Shown: piece by piece, positions 23,701 through 36,400 of the stretch
Position numbering within the stretch: the stretch's first letter is position 1
How the letters are laid out: the number at the start of each line of letters is the position of its first letter
NCBI GenBank assembly: GCA_023634235.1
Contig: JAMKCF010000008.1
Span: 19,993,000-20,056,999 of the forward strand
Direction: 5' to 3'
DNA length: 64,000 nt
Origin: Pisaster brevispinus
Taxonomy: Eukaryota; Echinodermata; Asteroidea; Forcipulatida; Asteriidae
The notes under the pieces: model-generated
The model's database searches: none
What the model saw: only the letters and a program-made list of their open reading frames with translations
What the model was told of the DNA's origin: nothing
Program-made: the position numbers and the translations under genes

Positions 23701-26700
23701 GTCACTCCAGATTGAAGACTTTCTCAGAATGTTGGCGTTGCCAATGCAATAGAAACCCATGCGAGCTCTAGACAATGCCACACATACACGGTTTGAAATC
23801 TTCAGGAACCCAATGCTGTCCTCCTCGTTGCTGCGCACCAAAGACAAAAGTATGATGTCATTTTCTTCACCCTGAAAATTATCAACTACAGACACCCGAA
23901 CTCCTTCGAAGGTCTTTTTGTCCATAAGTTTCTTGAAGGTGAAGAGTTGTCCCAAGTACGTGGCCAGAATGGTGATCTGCGTGGGGTGGTACCCCTGATG
24001 CAACAAGTACCTACACAATTCTACAAGGACCTCGGCTTCATACTGGTTAGATTTGGTTTTGTTGTCATCGCCTTCATCTTCAAACTGATTATGATCAATG
24101 AAAAACATGTTGTGTACCACTCCTTTGATGTCATCAAAACCCATTACAGATTCATCATCATGAAGGTTGTCATAAAAATGTTTCTTCATGAGTTTTGAGA
24201 TTTCAGGACGCATACGATGCTGATGGGTTAGTGTTTGACAAGGCACGCCATTGTTGATCATCCTTTCAAACAAGGAGGTATCCAAGTTGAAGACCTTGGC
24301 CAGCCGATAGACGGTTGGGTTTGGCTTCAACTGTTGATGATCTCCGATCAGAATGAGATGCTGACATTTCGCAGTCAGGGCGGTGACGATATGAGCTTCA
24401 AGAACTTCAGCAGCCTCTTCCACTATCACGATACGTGGACCTACAAGCTGCAGCACCGACTGGCATCTGGCCGCCCCTGTTGTGGTCATTCCAATCACTC
24501 TTGCCTTTAAGAGAATTTTTAGATCATCGCTAGTTTTCATCGCTTCAATTTCCTTTGAAAGGCTGTCATAACTCTTGCGACATTTTGTCAGCAACTCCTC
24601 CTGCTCTTCAATGTACCTCTTTACCCAGAGTCTGTAAAGCCGCCAACGATCGCTTAACGTCAGACTCCACACATTTCTGACCCCGGAAGCTTCTTCATCA
24701 CTCATCACATCATCCTTCTTAATCTCTTCTTTAGGAGTGGACTTTAAATTTGAGCCACAGCGTTTCTTACATTCAAGGCTGTATGCTGCAGTTTGGCTTA
24801 AAACGAAAATTTCATTTTGCTGTCGCTGTTCGTCGGAAAGTCTTGAGTCATCTTCATCATCGATTCGGCGTTCATGCTGTATCCGTGCGCTTTCATCATC
24901 TACGTCAATGAACTCATCTTTTTCCTCATTTGAATCTGACATATCTGAGCTATCACTCTCATGTTCGATATCAACTACGTTCAACCAGGTCAGAAGGTTT
25001 GGTGTTGGATCCCCAGCTCCCTTCTTATTCCTTTTAAAGCTTTGTTGATGCTTGTCGCTCATGAAATTATGTAGCTCCTCGACTTTCAGTATGATCGTGT
25101 TAGCAAAACCTACTTTCAAAAGTGTACGGTGAAGTTCAATTTTTTGTTCGTGTAAACTCGTTTCAGTGTTTTTAAGTTCCTCCACTTGCTGCCTGTTCCT
25201 TGGCCGACGATCATTCAGCTGTTTTTTAAGATGGGAAAGATTGAGAGACTCAAGCGCTTCACTTTTGCTTCGTCCTCCAACACGAACTAGATACCTTTCA
25301 CCAAAATCGAGAACTCCCTCTAAAAACTGATCGAGAGCATGGTTTGTGTAGCACACCACAAGAATCGGAGATGCATCTGGTGTCGTATGTATATTATAGA
25401 GAAGTAATTCTATGATCTTGAGACCAATGTAAGTCTTCCCCGTTCCTGGTGGACCTTGGATGACGGCAAACTCCTTCGTTAATGCTGCCTGCACAGCTGC
25501 CTTCTGTGACTCATCAAGATGTAGAGCCTCTGCAGCCGGCCAACTTTGTGGATCTAGAATCGGCACACAGGCTGCATTTATAAAGTTTTCAGTCAGAACC
25601 TCATCTTCAACGACCTGATCAGTATCAACAACCAATGATCGTAGGTCATATACATCAGAGTAGTCTCCGCTCAGATACTTGGGTGTCTTAACATAAGAGG
25701 ATACGTTCACTATGTATCTTTCAAAAGGGAAACTGTCACCTTTTATCCGTTGTAGCCCTAGTAAGACGTGTCGATAGGCTTCAAAGTAAGCTGACGATTC
25801 TACCATTACAAAGGTACCCGTGGGCGTGTTACTAGTCTCGGTAAGAAAACTAACATCTACCAGACCCTTTTCCAAGTCCTTCGTATTCCTATCTGACACA
25901 GACGCACAGAATATGCTTTGGAAGTTGTCCTGTGTGAGACAGACAAATGAACCATATAACAGACGCTTACTGGTTTGCCAGTTTATACGCTTGAGACCTT
26001 TGACATTAAACTCCACGGTGTACTGAAGACCTGTTTTCCCCATCTTCTTACTTTGAATGGAGACATTGCGGTATACCCGAATGTCTTGATTGCGACTGTT
26101 TGCCACAGAGAGAAACTCTGTGATACCTTCCCGTAACGGTGCTACGAAGTCCTCTCTCAGCAATCTAAACTGCACATCAAGATAATGTTCGACATCTTGG
26201 TATCTTCCCTGTATGACGTTCTTTCGTAAGAACGGCTTTGTTGGTTTCCGAATCTCTGAGCTGTCGGGGACGATTGGAATATCTCTGAAGTTGTTGGGTG
26301 GTTGCCGTGCCTTAATTTTTTGTTTCATCTGATGAGCCTCGTCCAGAGAATGATAACATTCCTTCAGCTGCTGTACCTGGAACATGTAACTATGGCCCTC
26401 TGGAGTGATTTCAGCACAATCTGCTTCTGCCAATGACACAACCTTCTCGAGAAGAATCAGAACCACGCCCACTTCACCATAGAAGTCTGGCTTGTGTGCT
26501 AGAAACACTTGAAGCAAATGTATGATAATGTGTACATTCTTTGCAAGGGTTTCACTATTTCCACTAACTTGATCCTGTGGTTGTTGTGTGGACAAACCTA
26601 CTAAGTATCTCGTCAAATGTTTACTGAGGAACCCTTCAGACTCTATCATACTGAATATCATATGAAAATCTAGTGTAACTTGTGGGTCTTCATTTAAATC

Positions 26701-29315
26701 ACAAATGCACGACAAAACACCGAGTACTAACGTCATTAAATTATCATTGAATGAGTCTAGATTTAAAAGTGCCAACCATTCGTCTTTTCTCCTCAAAAGC
26801 TTGGAGAGAATTTCCAGTGGACTGGTCGTCAGCAGTGTCTTGAGTTCTTCTTCTGACATTGGGGGCGTCTTGGGATTCTGCTTTACTTGAACTGGACCTG
26901 TGTATTTCCCTAGATCCGAACGAATGACGCTCTGTCCTCGACTCCATTTAGCTTCTTCCCCAGAGATTGGAGGACTCGTTGGAATGGAGGTTTTTGCCTC
27001 ACTGAAACCGAAACATTAACAAGATTCTCAGCATTTTGGATATTGTTTTGTTTTAAAGATTCTGCCTATGATTTGTTAAAATATGCATCCCGTTCAGTGG
27101 TGCAGCAGTGTGATTTGTTCCGGTTTACTGAACACATACTTTGAAGTAAAGATGATGATTATTATTGCTCTTATAAAGTATTATTTTTTACAGGGTAGTA
27201 ATAAATAACGATACAAGGAAAATGACATGAATGAAAACAAAATCCATAAAGCAACAGGAGCAATCTAAATGATTTTGGGAATAAAAGCAAGGAAGAAAAA
27301 CGTTTTTAAAACCCTTATAGGCGGTACGTCCCCAGAGAGCCTCGATCCATTGCTATGCGACACTTGTCAGTGGCGCCCCCTCCTGCTGTGATAACATTGT
27401 CATGTTTCATACCCCAATGATTTTTTTGACGTCTTAGTGACTTCCTTACATGCCCAGTTGTTGTCTGGGATTACTTAAGCCTTGATTTGTTTTGTTTAAT
27501 TAATTTTATTTAATTTTGGTCTTTTTTTGTTTAATTAGTTTTTTGTTAATTTTGGTCTAATTAGAGGCAATTAAATTGTAAATAATGTTGGGTTGAACAA
27601 AGAAAAATAGTACAGAACAAAGAGTTTCAAGTTTCATGTCTGTGTTATATTTTTGTATTAGCCTGACAGACTTTTAACACCCTGTTGACCACACAATACA
27701 GCCCTAAACTCCCTGTAAGTATTATTGCAAGCATAAATAGCCACACTGTCTATCTCTTGCTCTGTGGTTTTCTAAGCGGACAGGAGTGTGTCTCTTTCAC
27801 ATAGTGGAGACAGTTTGTCTGGCAGGGGGAAGGGGGGGGGGGGGTGAGCGGTGGCCTTCAACAACCAATCGACAAGACTTGACAAGCCAAGCCTGTTACA
27901 GAGAACAGACAGCTGAACAGATTGTTCCACTTATCAGAGGGATAGATCTAGGTAGCTCTGTGTTTATGTGCAGTGGTAAACCAGATTTTGTGTACATTTG
28001 TATGGTTTCACTGCCCATAGAAACAAAATTACACAACTCTGGGAACCGACCCCCCTCCCATATAAGATATGTGGAATGGTCTTGTCTGTAATCTCCTGGA
28101 CGATCAAGTCCCTCGGGGATTTGCAAGTGAAAAAAACAAGAAGCACTTAAAATCTGCCACCCAGCACTGGAAGACTCCCATATTATATGGTGGTATACCA
28201 GATTTTGTGTACATTTGTATGCCAGGGACAAATTTCACAGCCCATAAAAAACTGTAACAACTGACCCCCATCTAAGTTTTGTGGAATGGTCATGTCTAGG
28301 ATCACCTGGATGGTGAAGTCCCTAGGGGCTTTGCAAGTGAAGAAAAACATGAACAATTTAAAATCTACCTTCCAACACTGGCAGACTCTGACCCACAAGG
28401 TTAAGGAACAGAATTAAAGAGACGCAAGAAACAAAACAATGACTCAGTAAACGCCAGTACATGGAAGTGAAGGAAGTCATGGTGGGCTCATTGCGGAATC
28501 ATTGATCAAATCAACTTGGATGACAACATTGTATTCACTTGTTTACTATTATACCCATATTTTTTCTTCTCTTCTCTTGTTTGTTTGTTCATTATTTACA
28601 TACTTTTGTCGTTGTTACGTAAACACCTTAATATTATTCCTTTGAACTTCGGTCTTGTTTTTTGTTTTTAATAAACAACCATAAAGTATGGAAGAATGAA
28701 TGAAGTCCATTCAAAATAAAATACTTTACTTTCCAAGATGACGTTTTCATTTGGAGACACATTTCTGTCAATAGTTTTCTGGAAATTCTGGCTTGAAATG
28801 TATTTCTCCGATAACAAAGAATTTTGTTTGCAAAGCTTATAATAAACACTAACTTACCGATTGTTACCCGACCGTCTAAAAAAGTCACGAGTGATCCCAG
28901 AATTCGTGTTGCTGGGCTGTACCGTTATCCCTTCCCCCTGACTGTCTGCTCTACGTCGAGGGTTTGATGTTTCTTGACGAACTATTTGAGTCCGGGAATG
29001 TTCGTCTTTGTCCGAGTTGTTCCTCCTCCAAGACGTATTGCTTTCCTTGGGTCGAGCACCCCCACTTGCTTCCCTGTTGACGGTCCTCCAGGAGCCAGCA
29101 GTCGGAGCAGCGGTGTGACTTGATCGATTCCACGTTAAGTTATTTCTGTCGGACTGTCCGCCCGGAACACCTCGTGACACTCTGTCATCCCTCCAGGACA
29201 TTTCATGTCTTGTGCGGAGAAAAGGATGACCAGGTCGCCTGGTACCCGACAGTTCCTCTTCTTGGTCGCCGGGTAATGGACCAGTAAATTCATCAGAATC
29301 TGTGTCGCGATCCAT
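20761..29315 (-). CDS. ZNFX1: ZNFX1: NFX1-type zinc finger helicase, complete coding region
   Basis: Two coding exons: 28858-29315 (458 nt) and 20761-27001 (6241 nt), joined in phase, giving 2232 aa against about 1900 in vertebrates. The start is MDRDTDSDEF at 29315; an acceptor lies 2 nt before it (exon start 29317), so a non-coding first exon lies upstream. The N-terminal exon is charged and disordered. Then come the PFLRKNVIQGRY...RLLREDFVAPLREG family block, Walker A GPPGTGKT (about residue 668), an acidic insert, Walker B RIVIVEEAAEVLEA (about 1010) and SF1 motifs VDNFQGEENDIILLSLVRSN (about 1196) and VALSRARMG (about 1230). These are followed by about twelve NF-X1-type Cys/His fingers (about 1290-2090) and a C-terminal CPEGHVF...CPDC finger. 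In mammals ZNFX1 is an RNA helicase that senses dsRNA at mitochondria; in worms it works in small-RNA inheritance. Those roles are family knowledge. Confidence 0.95.
27002..28857 (-). other. ZNFX1 intron between the two coding exons
   Basis: Bounded by donor GTAAG after AACAATCG and acceptor TTTCAG before TGAGGC on the minus strand. It contains a G-rich run near 27825-27845 and a 219-bp tandem duplication. No other gene was seen. Confidence 0.8.
27979..28395 (+). repeat. Tandem duplication, ~219-bp period, two copies
   Basis: The block starting CCAGATTTTGTGTACATTTG occurs at 27979 and 28198. The copies keep the same order of words (GTGGAATGGTC, CAAGTCCC..GGGG.TTTGCAAGTG, CACTGG.AGACTC) but are well diverged, so the duplication is old. 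Non-coding. Confidence 0.75.
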
Positions 29316-29317
29316 AG

Positions 29318-30560
29318 CTAGAAAGAGAGACACAGATTAAATAAAAAATCATTTCGAGTTACTGAAGTGAAGACAATAATTTAAAGTAGTATTCTTATCA
29401 TTTTGTGGCCGAAAAGGAAAAAAAGAAAAAACAACAGAAAACAACAACAAAACAAACAAACCAAAAGTTAGCTGAAACTGATTCAGAGTTGGTATTCTTA
29501 TGGGCAAAAGTGTCAATGAGAGACTACCTGCCCAAAATTATTTCTCACATTTAAAAAAAAAAGTGGTTCCCTAAGGTGAAGGATGATTATAAGTTTTAAA
29601 TGAGACATTTAATGTGATTGGAACATCGTACCGAATCAATATTTTTTTAATACATAATACCTACAATATCGGAATGAAGAAGATCATGATGGTGTACAAT
29701 TATTTTCCTATTGTTTGTCCTCGAACATGGCTGATCAGGCGCAAAAATCATGCTGATAAAAGTGCATTTTAATTGTAGTTGTTTGGTTCTCAGTTTGTTA
29801 TGATGTAGGTTTATTTTGAACTCCCCCTTCCGAATCTTCCTGCTGTCGATATTGAGGCTATTTGTATTTCAAGTTAAACTTTATTCTCACAATAACCAAC
29901 AAAATAAGGAGGGGGAGGAGTAAACTTTAATGTTTTTGTTTTTACTTTCATGTAGAGGCACGGGAAAGCGGCTGGTCCTCTATGTAAAAGCAGGACAATC
30001 ATTCACCCCCAAAACACACAATCAAAATCCACACGAAGACGTCTCTAATTAAATAAACTGATCTTCTGTAACTAATTTAGTCTTACCAGAATAGCACACA
30101 ATACAAATACTGAGATAGCAGTACCTGGATAACACAGCACAGCCACACGGGCGACCCGAGTGGTTCAAAAACCAATACAAGTGTATCACAACTAACTCCA
30201 CGAACCAAACTTTCATAAGTCAGGATATAAACCCGAATAATAGCACATTCACAATAGTGAACCTATAGAGATCGAAAAGTAAATACACTTACACAAACAC
30301 ACACACACACAACACACCCACACACATAAACAACATTTTAAACAGCACGTAATATTTCCCCAGCAACATACAACAGGCAATCTTATCCACAAAACTTGAA
30401 TGACAACAAGTTTCAATATTCAAAAGGTCGAAAGGCGCAAAAAGGAACTTGAGCTTCTTTGTACAATTATAAAGAGTAGGCCTGCATAACTGATGGTGCG
30501 GAAACACATCCAGACTCTAAACGCCAATATGTCTATTTCGGCTTGAGCTGGCACCGGCTA
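29318..30560 (-). promoter_or_regulatory. ZNFX1 upstream region: non-coding first exon expected here
   Basis: Upstream (minus strand) of the acceptor at 29318-29319. A non-coding exon must exist because an acceptor precedes the start codon by 2 nt, but I could not identify its donor with confidence. A CA-repeat lies at about 30292-30330. Confidence 0.35.
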
Positions 30561-32650
30561 TGGGTACGTTCAGACGAGGAGTTAAACTAACCCTTAATCC
30601 GAGCACCGCGGGTGTCCAAAAGATAAAAATGACTTAGTCCAAATTGGGCTTGCGTTCACACGAGTAAGTTAGTCCTGTCCGCGCGGGTTAAACTGACCCA
30701 CACGTGGATTATCAGGTCATGCATAGCTGACCCCGACCGACCGCTCTTCCGGTCCAGTTTCGGGGAAGTCCCCGCTAAAAAAACACCTCCGTTGATTTGG
30801 TACGGCAATGAGCTGAGCAACAGCGTTGCATTTTAAAAACCATTTAAAATGTACAGTTTTTATTTTATTTTAACAGTACACTTGGATGAAATCAGAGATG
30901 AAGAGTGAAACTGACATTGTAACTCACAAAATAATTTTTCTTACGCTGATTCAAGAATGTGTTACTTAACTTTCAGAAATTCCCGGCAGAAACAAGTTAC
31001 ACATAATTATATAGCTTAAATGTTCATCTTGTTCTTGAAAAGTCATGATAATCTTGACACTTCGCGAAACAGTCGGGATCTCATTAAAAAAACAAGGCAT
31101 TTCTTAGCTAAGCTTTCGGAAGAATTCAAGAACGTGACAATTTGCACGGATTTATCAGAGCGGATACCTCTTTGGCCACTGCTTATTGTAGAAAATACAC
31201 TGACTAATCACCTTTCTCGTACAATAAAACTCAGACCAACGAAGTGCGTATGGTACCTGTTATACTTCCGTATATTGCGGGCACACTAAGCAGGATTCTT
31301 GTAGCCAGAGTATTTTACGGACTGGCCCATGCAGTTCTGTCCGACAGCAGTACACAGGCACGCTGTGAGTATCATGAATAACTAGCGGGATGCCGCGCTT
31401 CGCGCGGCACCCGCTAGATGGGAGCAATTCTTGCGTTTAAAATGCTGCAAGTTTAATGTGGGGTGAGAGGGGGAACACTCAGAGGTAATCATTTTGTAGA
31501 ATTGGCTCGGTAACGGTAGATAATATCGGTACGCAATGTTGTATGGTCTTATGATAAAATTGTGACCATGCAAAAGATGTTGAGTGGGGTCGAAACGTCG
31601 CCTGCCCTCCTCACCATTCTCGTCCCCTTTCTCCAACTACGAAGCATAATTTGGGGGTGTATGGCCGGAGTTGAGTTTTAATATTCGGGAAGGATGTACT
31701 TGGCAATGATGCATGCTTGGCATGATCATTTTGTAGGTATTTTCATGATGTTAAAACTTGTGTTGAGCGACTAACATAATAATGTCTAAAGCGGCCATCC
31801 ACTGGCTTCTTTGTATGGAAATTATAGGCTTCTGTGCTCCTGTATTTATTTGTTACTTGATATCCTTTTTTCTTTAATTCTTTATTTCTTTGTTTATCTT
31901 TATCTGTATTATTTTGTTAAAAGTGTCTTTGTTTCTACACCTTTTCTATATCCGTGTTTTGCCGTTTGTTTCTTTGCATCATAAGTGTACTTTTAATTAC
32001 CTTCTCAGTAAATTTCGGTTTTCGTTCTGTATGTCTTTAATTTTTGCATTTTTGTGTTTTCCGTGAGTTGTTTTTTGTCTTGTTATTTCTTTGTGTGTTG
32101 ATTTGCAGGACAACGTGTCCCCACTAATGCCGGCCATGACTTCATACTGCTTGTCTTTATTTTATGTTGTTATTAAGTAAATGAGTAAGCAATTTATAAA
32201 TTTATGAAAGAAGTAATAGAGGAGAAACATATAAAGGGGACATAGGAGGCCATGTCAATCTAAAAAAAAATTACCTGGATGACAAAGTTTCATTAACAGA
32301 AATGTGCAGTATCCGTATAAATGTGGATTTTTTCCCCCGTACTTTCGAGCATAAATTTAATTTAATTATCTCAGTCATTGTTGAATTAATTTTATTCACT
32401 GCACTTGGTATTGCCCCGCCAGTTGACTAAGTGTCGTTCTCGAGTCCTACAAAAACATAACACACTGCTATTACACACTTATTTATTTTGCAAACCCCCC
32501 ATCTATGTTTTGAATATGCCAAATTTATCCCCAAATCAACACCCACAAGTCATCCGACCCTCACGCAAGCTCCGCTAGCTACAGACTAAATAACCCCGCC
32601 GCAAAATAAAACATGCGTGACTGGTATGAACCACGCTAGGGCCAACCAAT

Positions 32651-32893
32651 GCGGGTGTCCAGCTACCGTTGCACGCTTTCGCGGGGAGACGTCGGAACAC
32701 CAACGCAGACCCCAACCATCCCACGCAAATAATGGCCGACCAATTGCCGACCAATGCGGGTATCCGGCTGCCGCTGCACACAATCGCGGTCAGACGTCGG
32801 AACACCAACGCAGACCCCAACCCATGCGGGTATGTGGCCGCCGCCGCACACAATCGCAGTCAGGCGTCGGAACACCAACGCAGACCCCAACCC
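32651..32893 (+). repeat. Minisatellite inside the Helitron (~68 bp, three units)
   Basis: Units starting GCGGGT at about 32651, 32757 and 32826 share GACGTCGGAACACCAACGC and CAGACCCCAACC. Several overlapping open frames across it exist on both strands only because the unit lacks stop codons. Confidence 0.8.
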
Positions 32894-32959
32894 ACGGGTA
32901 CCCCGACATCGACCCCAGGACGCATCAACCCAGCAGGGTGCGGGCGCCAGTCGACGTAA

Positions 32960-33035
32960 AAAGATGGCGCGCTTATAATCGAAGATGGCGCGCTTCTAAT
33001 CCCAAGATGGCGCGCTTCTAATCCAAGATGGCGAT
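32960..33035 (+). repeat. Short subterminal tandem repeat of the Helitron
   Basis: Three copies of an AAGATGGCGCGCTTCTAATC-type unit plus a partial fourth (AAGATGGCGATTTAA), immediately inside the Helitron 5' end. Confidence 0.85.
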
Positions 33036-33408
33036 TTAACGATCATTATAGTATAGATACACAACCTTTCCCGGAAGCGGACCATTCGGGTACTTCAATT
33101 TACGTCCCATCGATGCTCGCGACACATGCGGTTATGATGACGTAACCTTCTGTGTGGAGAGGTCGCATGGAATAAAATAGACTGGATGTAGCAGGTCAGT
33201 TGCGTTCCAACGATGGTTTCTTGGGCCTCGCAGCGGGGGGTTGGTCGTAAAACCTGGGCTAAGTTACGCTAATCCAACATTTTTTGAGGTTTAGTTTAGC
33301 CCAGTTCTCTGGGTCAAATTGACCCTCGCGGACCGGATTTTTGCGTTCCAACGGAGGGTTATTTTAGCACTTTTGGGCTAGTTTAACTCCTCGTCTGAAC
33401 GTACCCTA

Positions 33409-36400
33409 AGTGGGACTTCTCTGTTAAATTTTACAAATTAGGTAATGGCATTTTGCCAATGCCCTAAGAGGAAATAACTTTGTGCCCACCAATGTCACCA
33501 CCACTGCCAAGACAGCTACATGCAATTAATTTACAGTTCCTGAATACAAGGGAGACTTCTAAAACTAAATACTGAGGCCCAACTGCATGGTGGCTACCAC
33601 TTTAGACACTCACAGAAGGAGAAACAAAAAACACCTCCTGCCACCTCTACATTAAAAAACAAACCAGCTGCTCCAACTGAAACTTGCTCAAAATCTACTG
33701 GCTCAGCGTCTTCAAAATTAATGTCTGCCACTCCTCAACTGAATGCGAAAAGGTACTAAGGTCAGGTGACTGTAACTTATTAACTCGGCTTTTCAAAAAA
33801 GCTTCAAAATGGCAGTGAATCTGTTATTCAGTGTAGCTTCAAAGCTATCCACTATATACGTTGACATGCGAAATGGCTCAAATCTTTATCTTCTTTACAA
33901 AATCTGCGACGGCACTGACTATAGTTTTTTGATAACGCACTATTTGAATTCAAAATATAATCTGGCAAAGACATTGTTGGAATAAAAATTAGCAGTGCAC
34001 GCTCAAAAACATTACTTGTCAAAATACAATATGAGGCCTAAATCATTTACCTCTGCTAAACCAGTCTGCATACAAACATATTTATAAAATATAAATACAA
34101 GTTTAAAATTTTTCTGACCAAACTGTAGACCATAAAGTATAATTGCAACGCAAAAATTGTCCAACTGACATACACAAGTTATGCAATAATATGCCAGGGC
34201 AATTTAAACGGACAATAATTCATAAAGTATGCAACCTTTCAAAGGGTGTGCACTTGTATGAAATGTTTTTTTACAAAGTTGTGGTTAGTTGAAAACCATA
34301 AGTTACAGGTACATTAACATGTGATGTGTGAAACAAAATATAGGCTATTTGAGTTAAAAACACTTGGTCAAAGTGCATGCCTACAACTGGCTCTTCAATT
34401 ATGTTTCTAAAAATAAAGACTCTAAGATCCGCAAGAGACAAGTAAACACATCTGCAAACTAGCTTTGATAAAAATGTCAAAGACTACATGTAATTCTACA
34501 AATATAAATGTTTTCATTACATTGCCGTCATAAAATGTACTAAATGGTACACAAATGATATAACTCCGTCTTTGAAGTCAACAAGTCATTATAGTTATGG
34601 GCAAAAATCAGATGCTGACCGTCACATCCTTTGTTCGCGACGGAAACGCGAAAACAAGGAGAAAACCTAAAGACCATGGTTTAAAGGGTCTGTATACGTT
34701 TGGCGACCACTTTTAAAAATAATGGCAATACAAACTTACTTGGTTAGAAGTACAGCAAGCAGCTTTCGACAATATAACACATTTTGAGAATAATTTCATT
34801 TCGAAGTAATGTGGTTGTTAAAAATATATATCAGTTATTATCCCCGAAAACTTGAATCTGAGAAACGTTACTATCAGTAAGCCCTGGACCTTTCATTTAT
34901 AAGAGTAACGATGACATTAATTTCAACAGTGCCCTTTCGTAGCAAGTTAAAGAAAAAAGTGTTGCATAGTTCAAAAAAGATTTAAACATAATAACAATTT
35001 TATAAATCTCATTGCTCGGATAAGAAATAAGCCATTACGTCATGATAACGTCGTCGGTTTAAAAAACATGTAATTGTTTAAAAAATGGAAATCATTTGAA
35101 CCAACTTCACGTATATGATCAATATTTCCTACAAAGATGTGTTTCGCAAAATGTTCTCTTTACTTTTCATCGTATAATTAATTAGTTTGTATGTCTCCCC
35201 CTTTTTCTTTCATGCGGGGCTATTGCTCGTAGAACGCTCTGGTAAAGATCAGTGCAAAGCTTTGATCGTGTCAACAGTCAAAACAAATTTATTTACGTGT
35301 ACAATATTGTACTCTCGCGGGGAAGGGGTACTGTTTGGTTCATGCTGCCCCTTCACGTGACCTTAAAAAACACACGCCCTCTTCAAGAATAAATTTACAA
35401 ATAAAGTATTTGACTATTTTTGAAAATGCATTATATCGACTCTCACCTTTCAACTTAACTTTGAATGAACTTCAAATTTCATAGTTAGGACTAAACATGT
35501 TTTTAGTAGCAAAATTTCATACATCATTATTTCATAAAGTCATTAAGATAACATACATTTAAAACATTTCAAATTTTGGAATCGTATATATTATAAGAAT
35601 TTCATTACGTAAAATATCAGCATTGATATTTTCTCGATCACGAAAAATTCCATATATAGAAACAGTTTATAACATATTTAACCTTCACTCCTGCATGATA
35701 TGGTACAAACCGTAAGTTGAAGTGACCAATAACTCTTGAGCATTGCAGTAGTGTAATAGTGGTTGTACTATGGTCAAGTTAACTTCCGACGTAAAATTTA
35801 CGAACACAAAATGTTTTGGTTTGTTATCTACAAACACTGTACACCCAGTTGTTTTTTGTTGTTGGTTTTTTATTTATTTTTATTTTATTATTATTTTTTT
35901 ACCGTAAACGGCTACATCGCAAGTTTTCGCAACTCTCTCAATATAATGCTCTGGAATGAACTATCCCGTCGTACTTACCCTCAAATACAGTGTAATTGGA
36001 TCTCAGTAGTCATGCTGACACATCAAGACTAGTACGTGGCCATTGATGTGAATGTAGACTATAGTATCAAAACCTGATTTCGATACGGCAACTCACTTTT
36101 GGTTCCAGCCATATCCATCCGCGGGTCAAGCGTTCATGCATAAAATAGACAATTAAAAACAAAATAACAAACGCATGCTCAGGTGTTGACTTAACAAAAA
36201 TGTCTATAGTCCCAAGGTTTGTCCCAAGCCCTCGCTTTCCTTTCATATAACGGTGTTTCAAAGTCTTACACGAAAGTAGGCCTATAATGTAGGAAAAAAA
36301 CACAAAAAAAACCACAAAAACCAAAATAAAAACGTGTTACTGTGTAAAGCATGATTTGTGGGTTAAAGATGAACCCTGTCAAATAAATGCCACACACTCC

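Larger units (their letters stand above)
31382..33057 (-). mobile_element. Non-autonomous Helitron nested in a TIR transposon
   Basis: Read on the minus strand, the element starts TCTATACTATAATGATCG at 33057 and ends with a strong hairpin (arms CTAGCGGGTGCCGCGC / GCGCGGCATCCCGCTAG) whose last bases are CTAG at 31385-31382. The neighbours are A before the TC end and T after CTAG, which is the A|T insertion site without target duplication expected for Helitrons. It is 1676 bp long and has no Rep/helicase gene. Near its 5' end are three ~22-bp units of GAAGCGCGCCATCTTGGATT type, and inside is a 68-bp minisatellite. Joining the flanks restores an uninterrupted inverted-repeat element, so the Helitron came later. 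Confidence 0.83.
30561..33408. mobile_element. TIR DNA transposon, interrupted by a Helitron
   Basis: The left end GGGTACGTTCAGACGAGGAG (30561-30580, pairing on to about 30592) and the right end CTCCTCGTCTGAACGTACCC (33389-33408) form an inverted repeat of about 32 bp with one mismatch. Subterminal words are also mirrored (TGCGTTCACACG / TGCGTTCCAACG; AAACTGACCC / GGGTCAAATT). Without the nested Helitron the element is 1172 bp, almost the size of the 1351-2511 element. No transposase gene remains. The flanks show TA on both sides (CTAT | element | TAAG), but the exact target duplication is unclear. The superfamily is not determined. Confidence 0.82.

Noticed and set aside
20745..26947. Many plus- and minus-strand frames overlapping ZNFX1
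   Set aside because: They are shadows of the 6.2-kb ZNFX1 exon in other frames.
29316..29333. Start codon at 29333 giving MSLFLA before MDRD
   Set aside because: A good acceptor (TTTCTAG) lies between this ATG and the MDRD start, so the upstream ATG is most likely intronic.
32575..33021. Overlapping open frames on both strands around the Helitron
   Set aside because: They come from the 68-bp tandem unit and its flanks. Open in several frames at once, no domain, no splice support.
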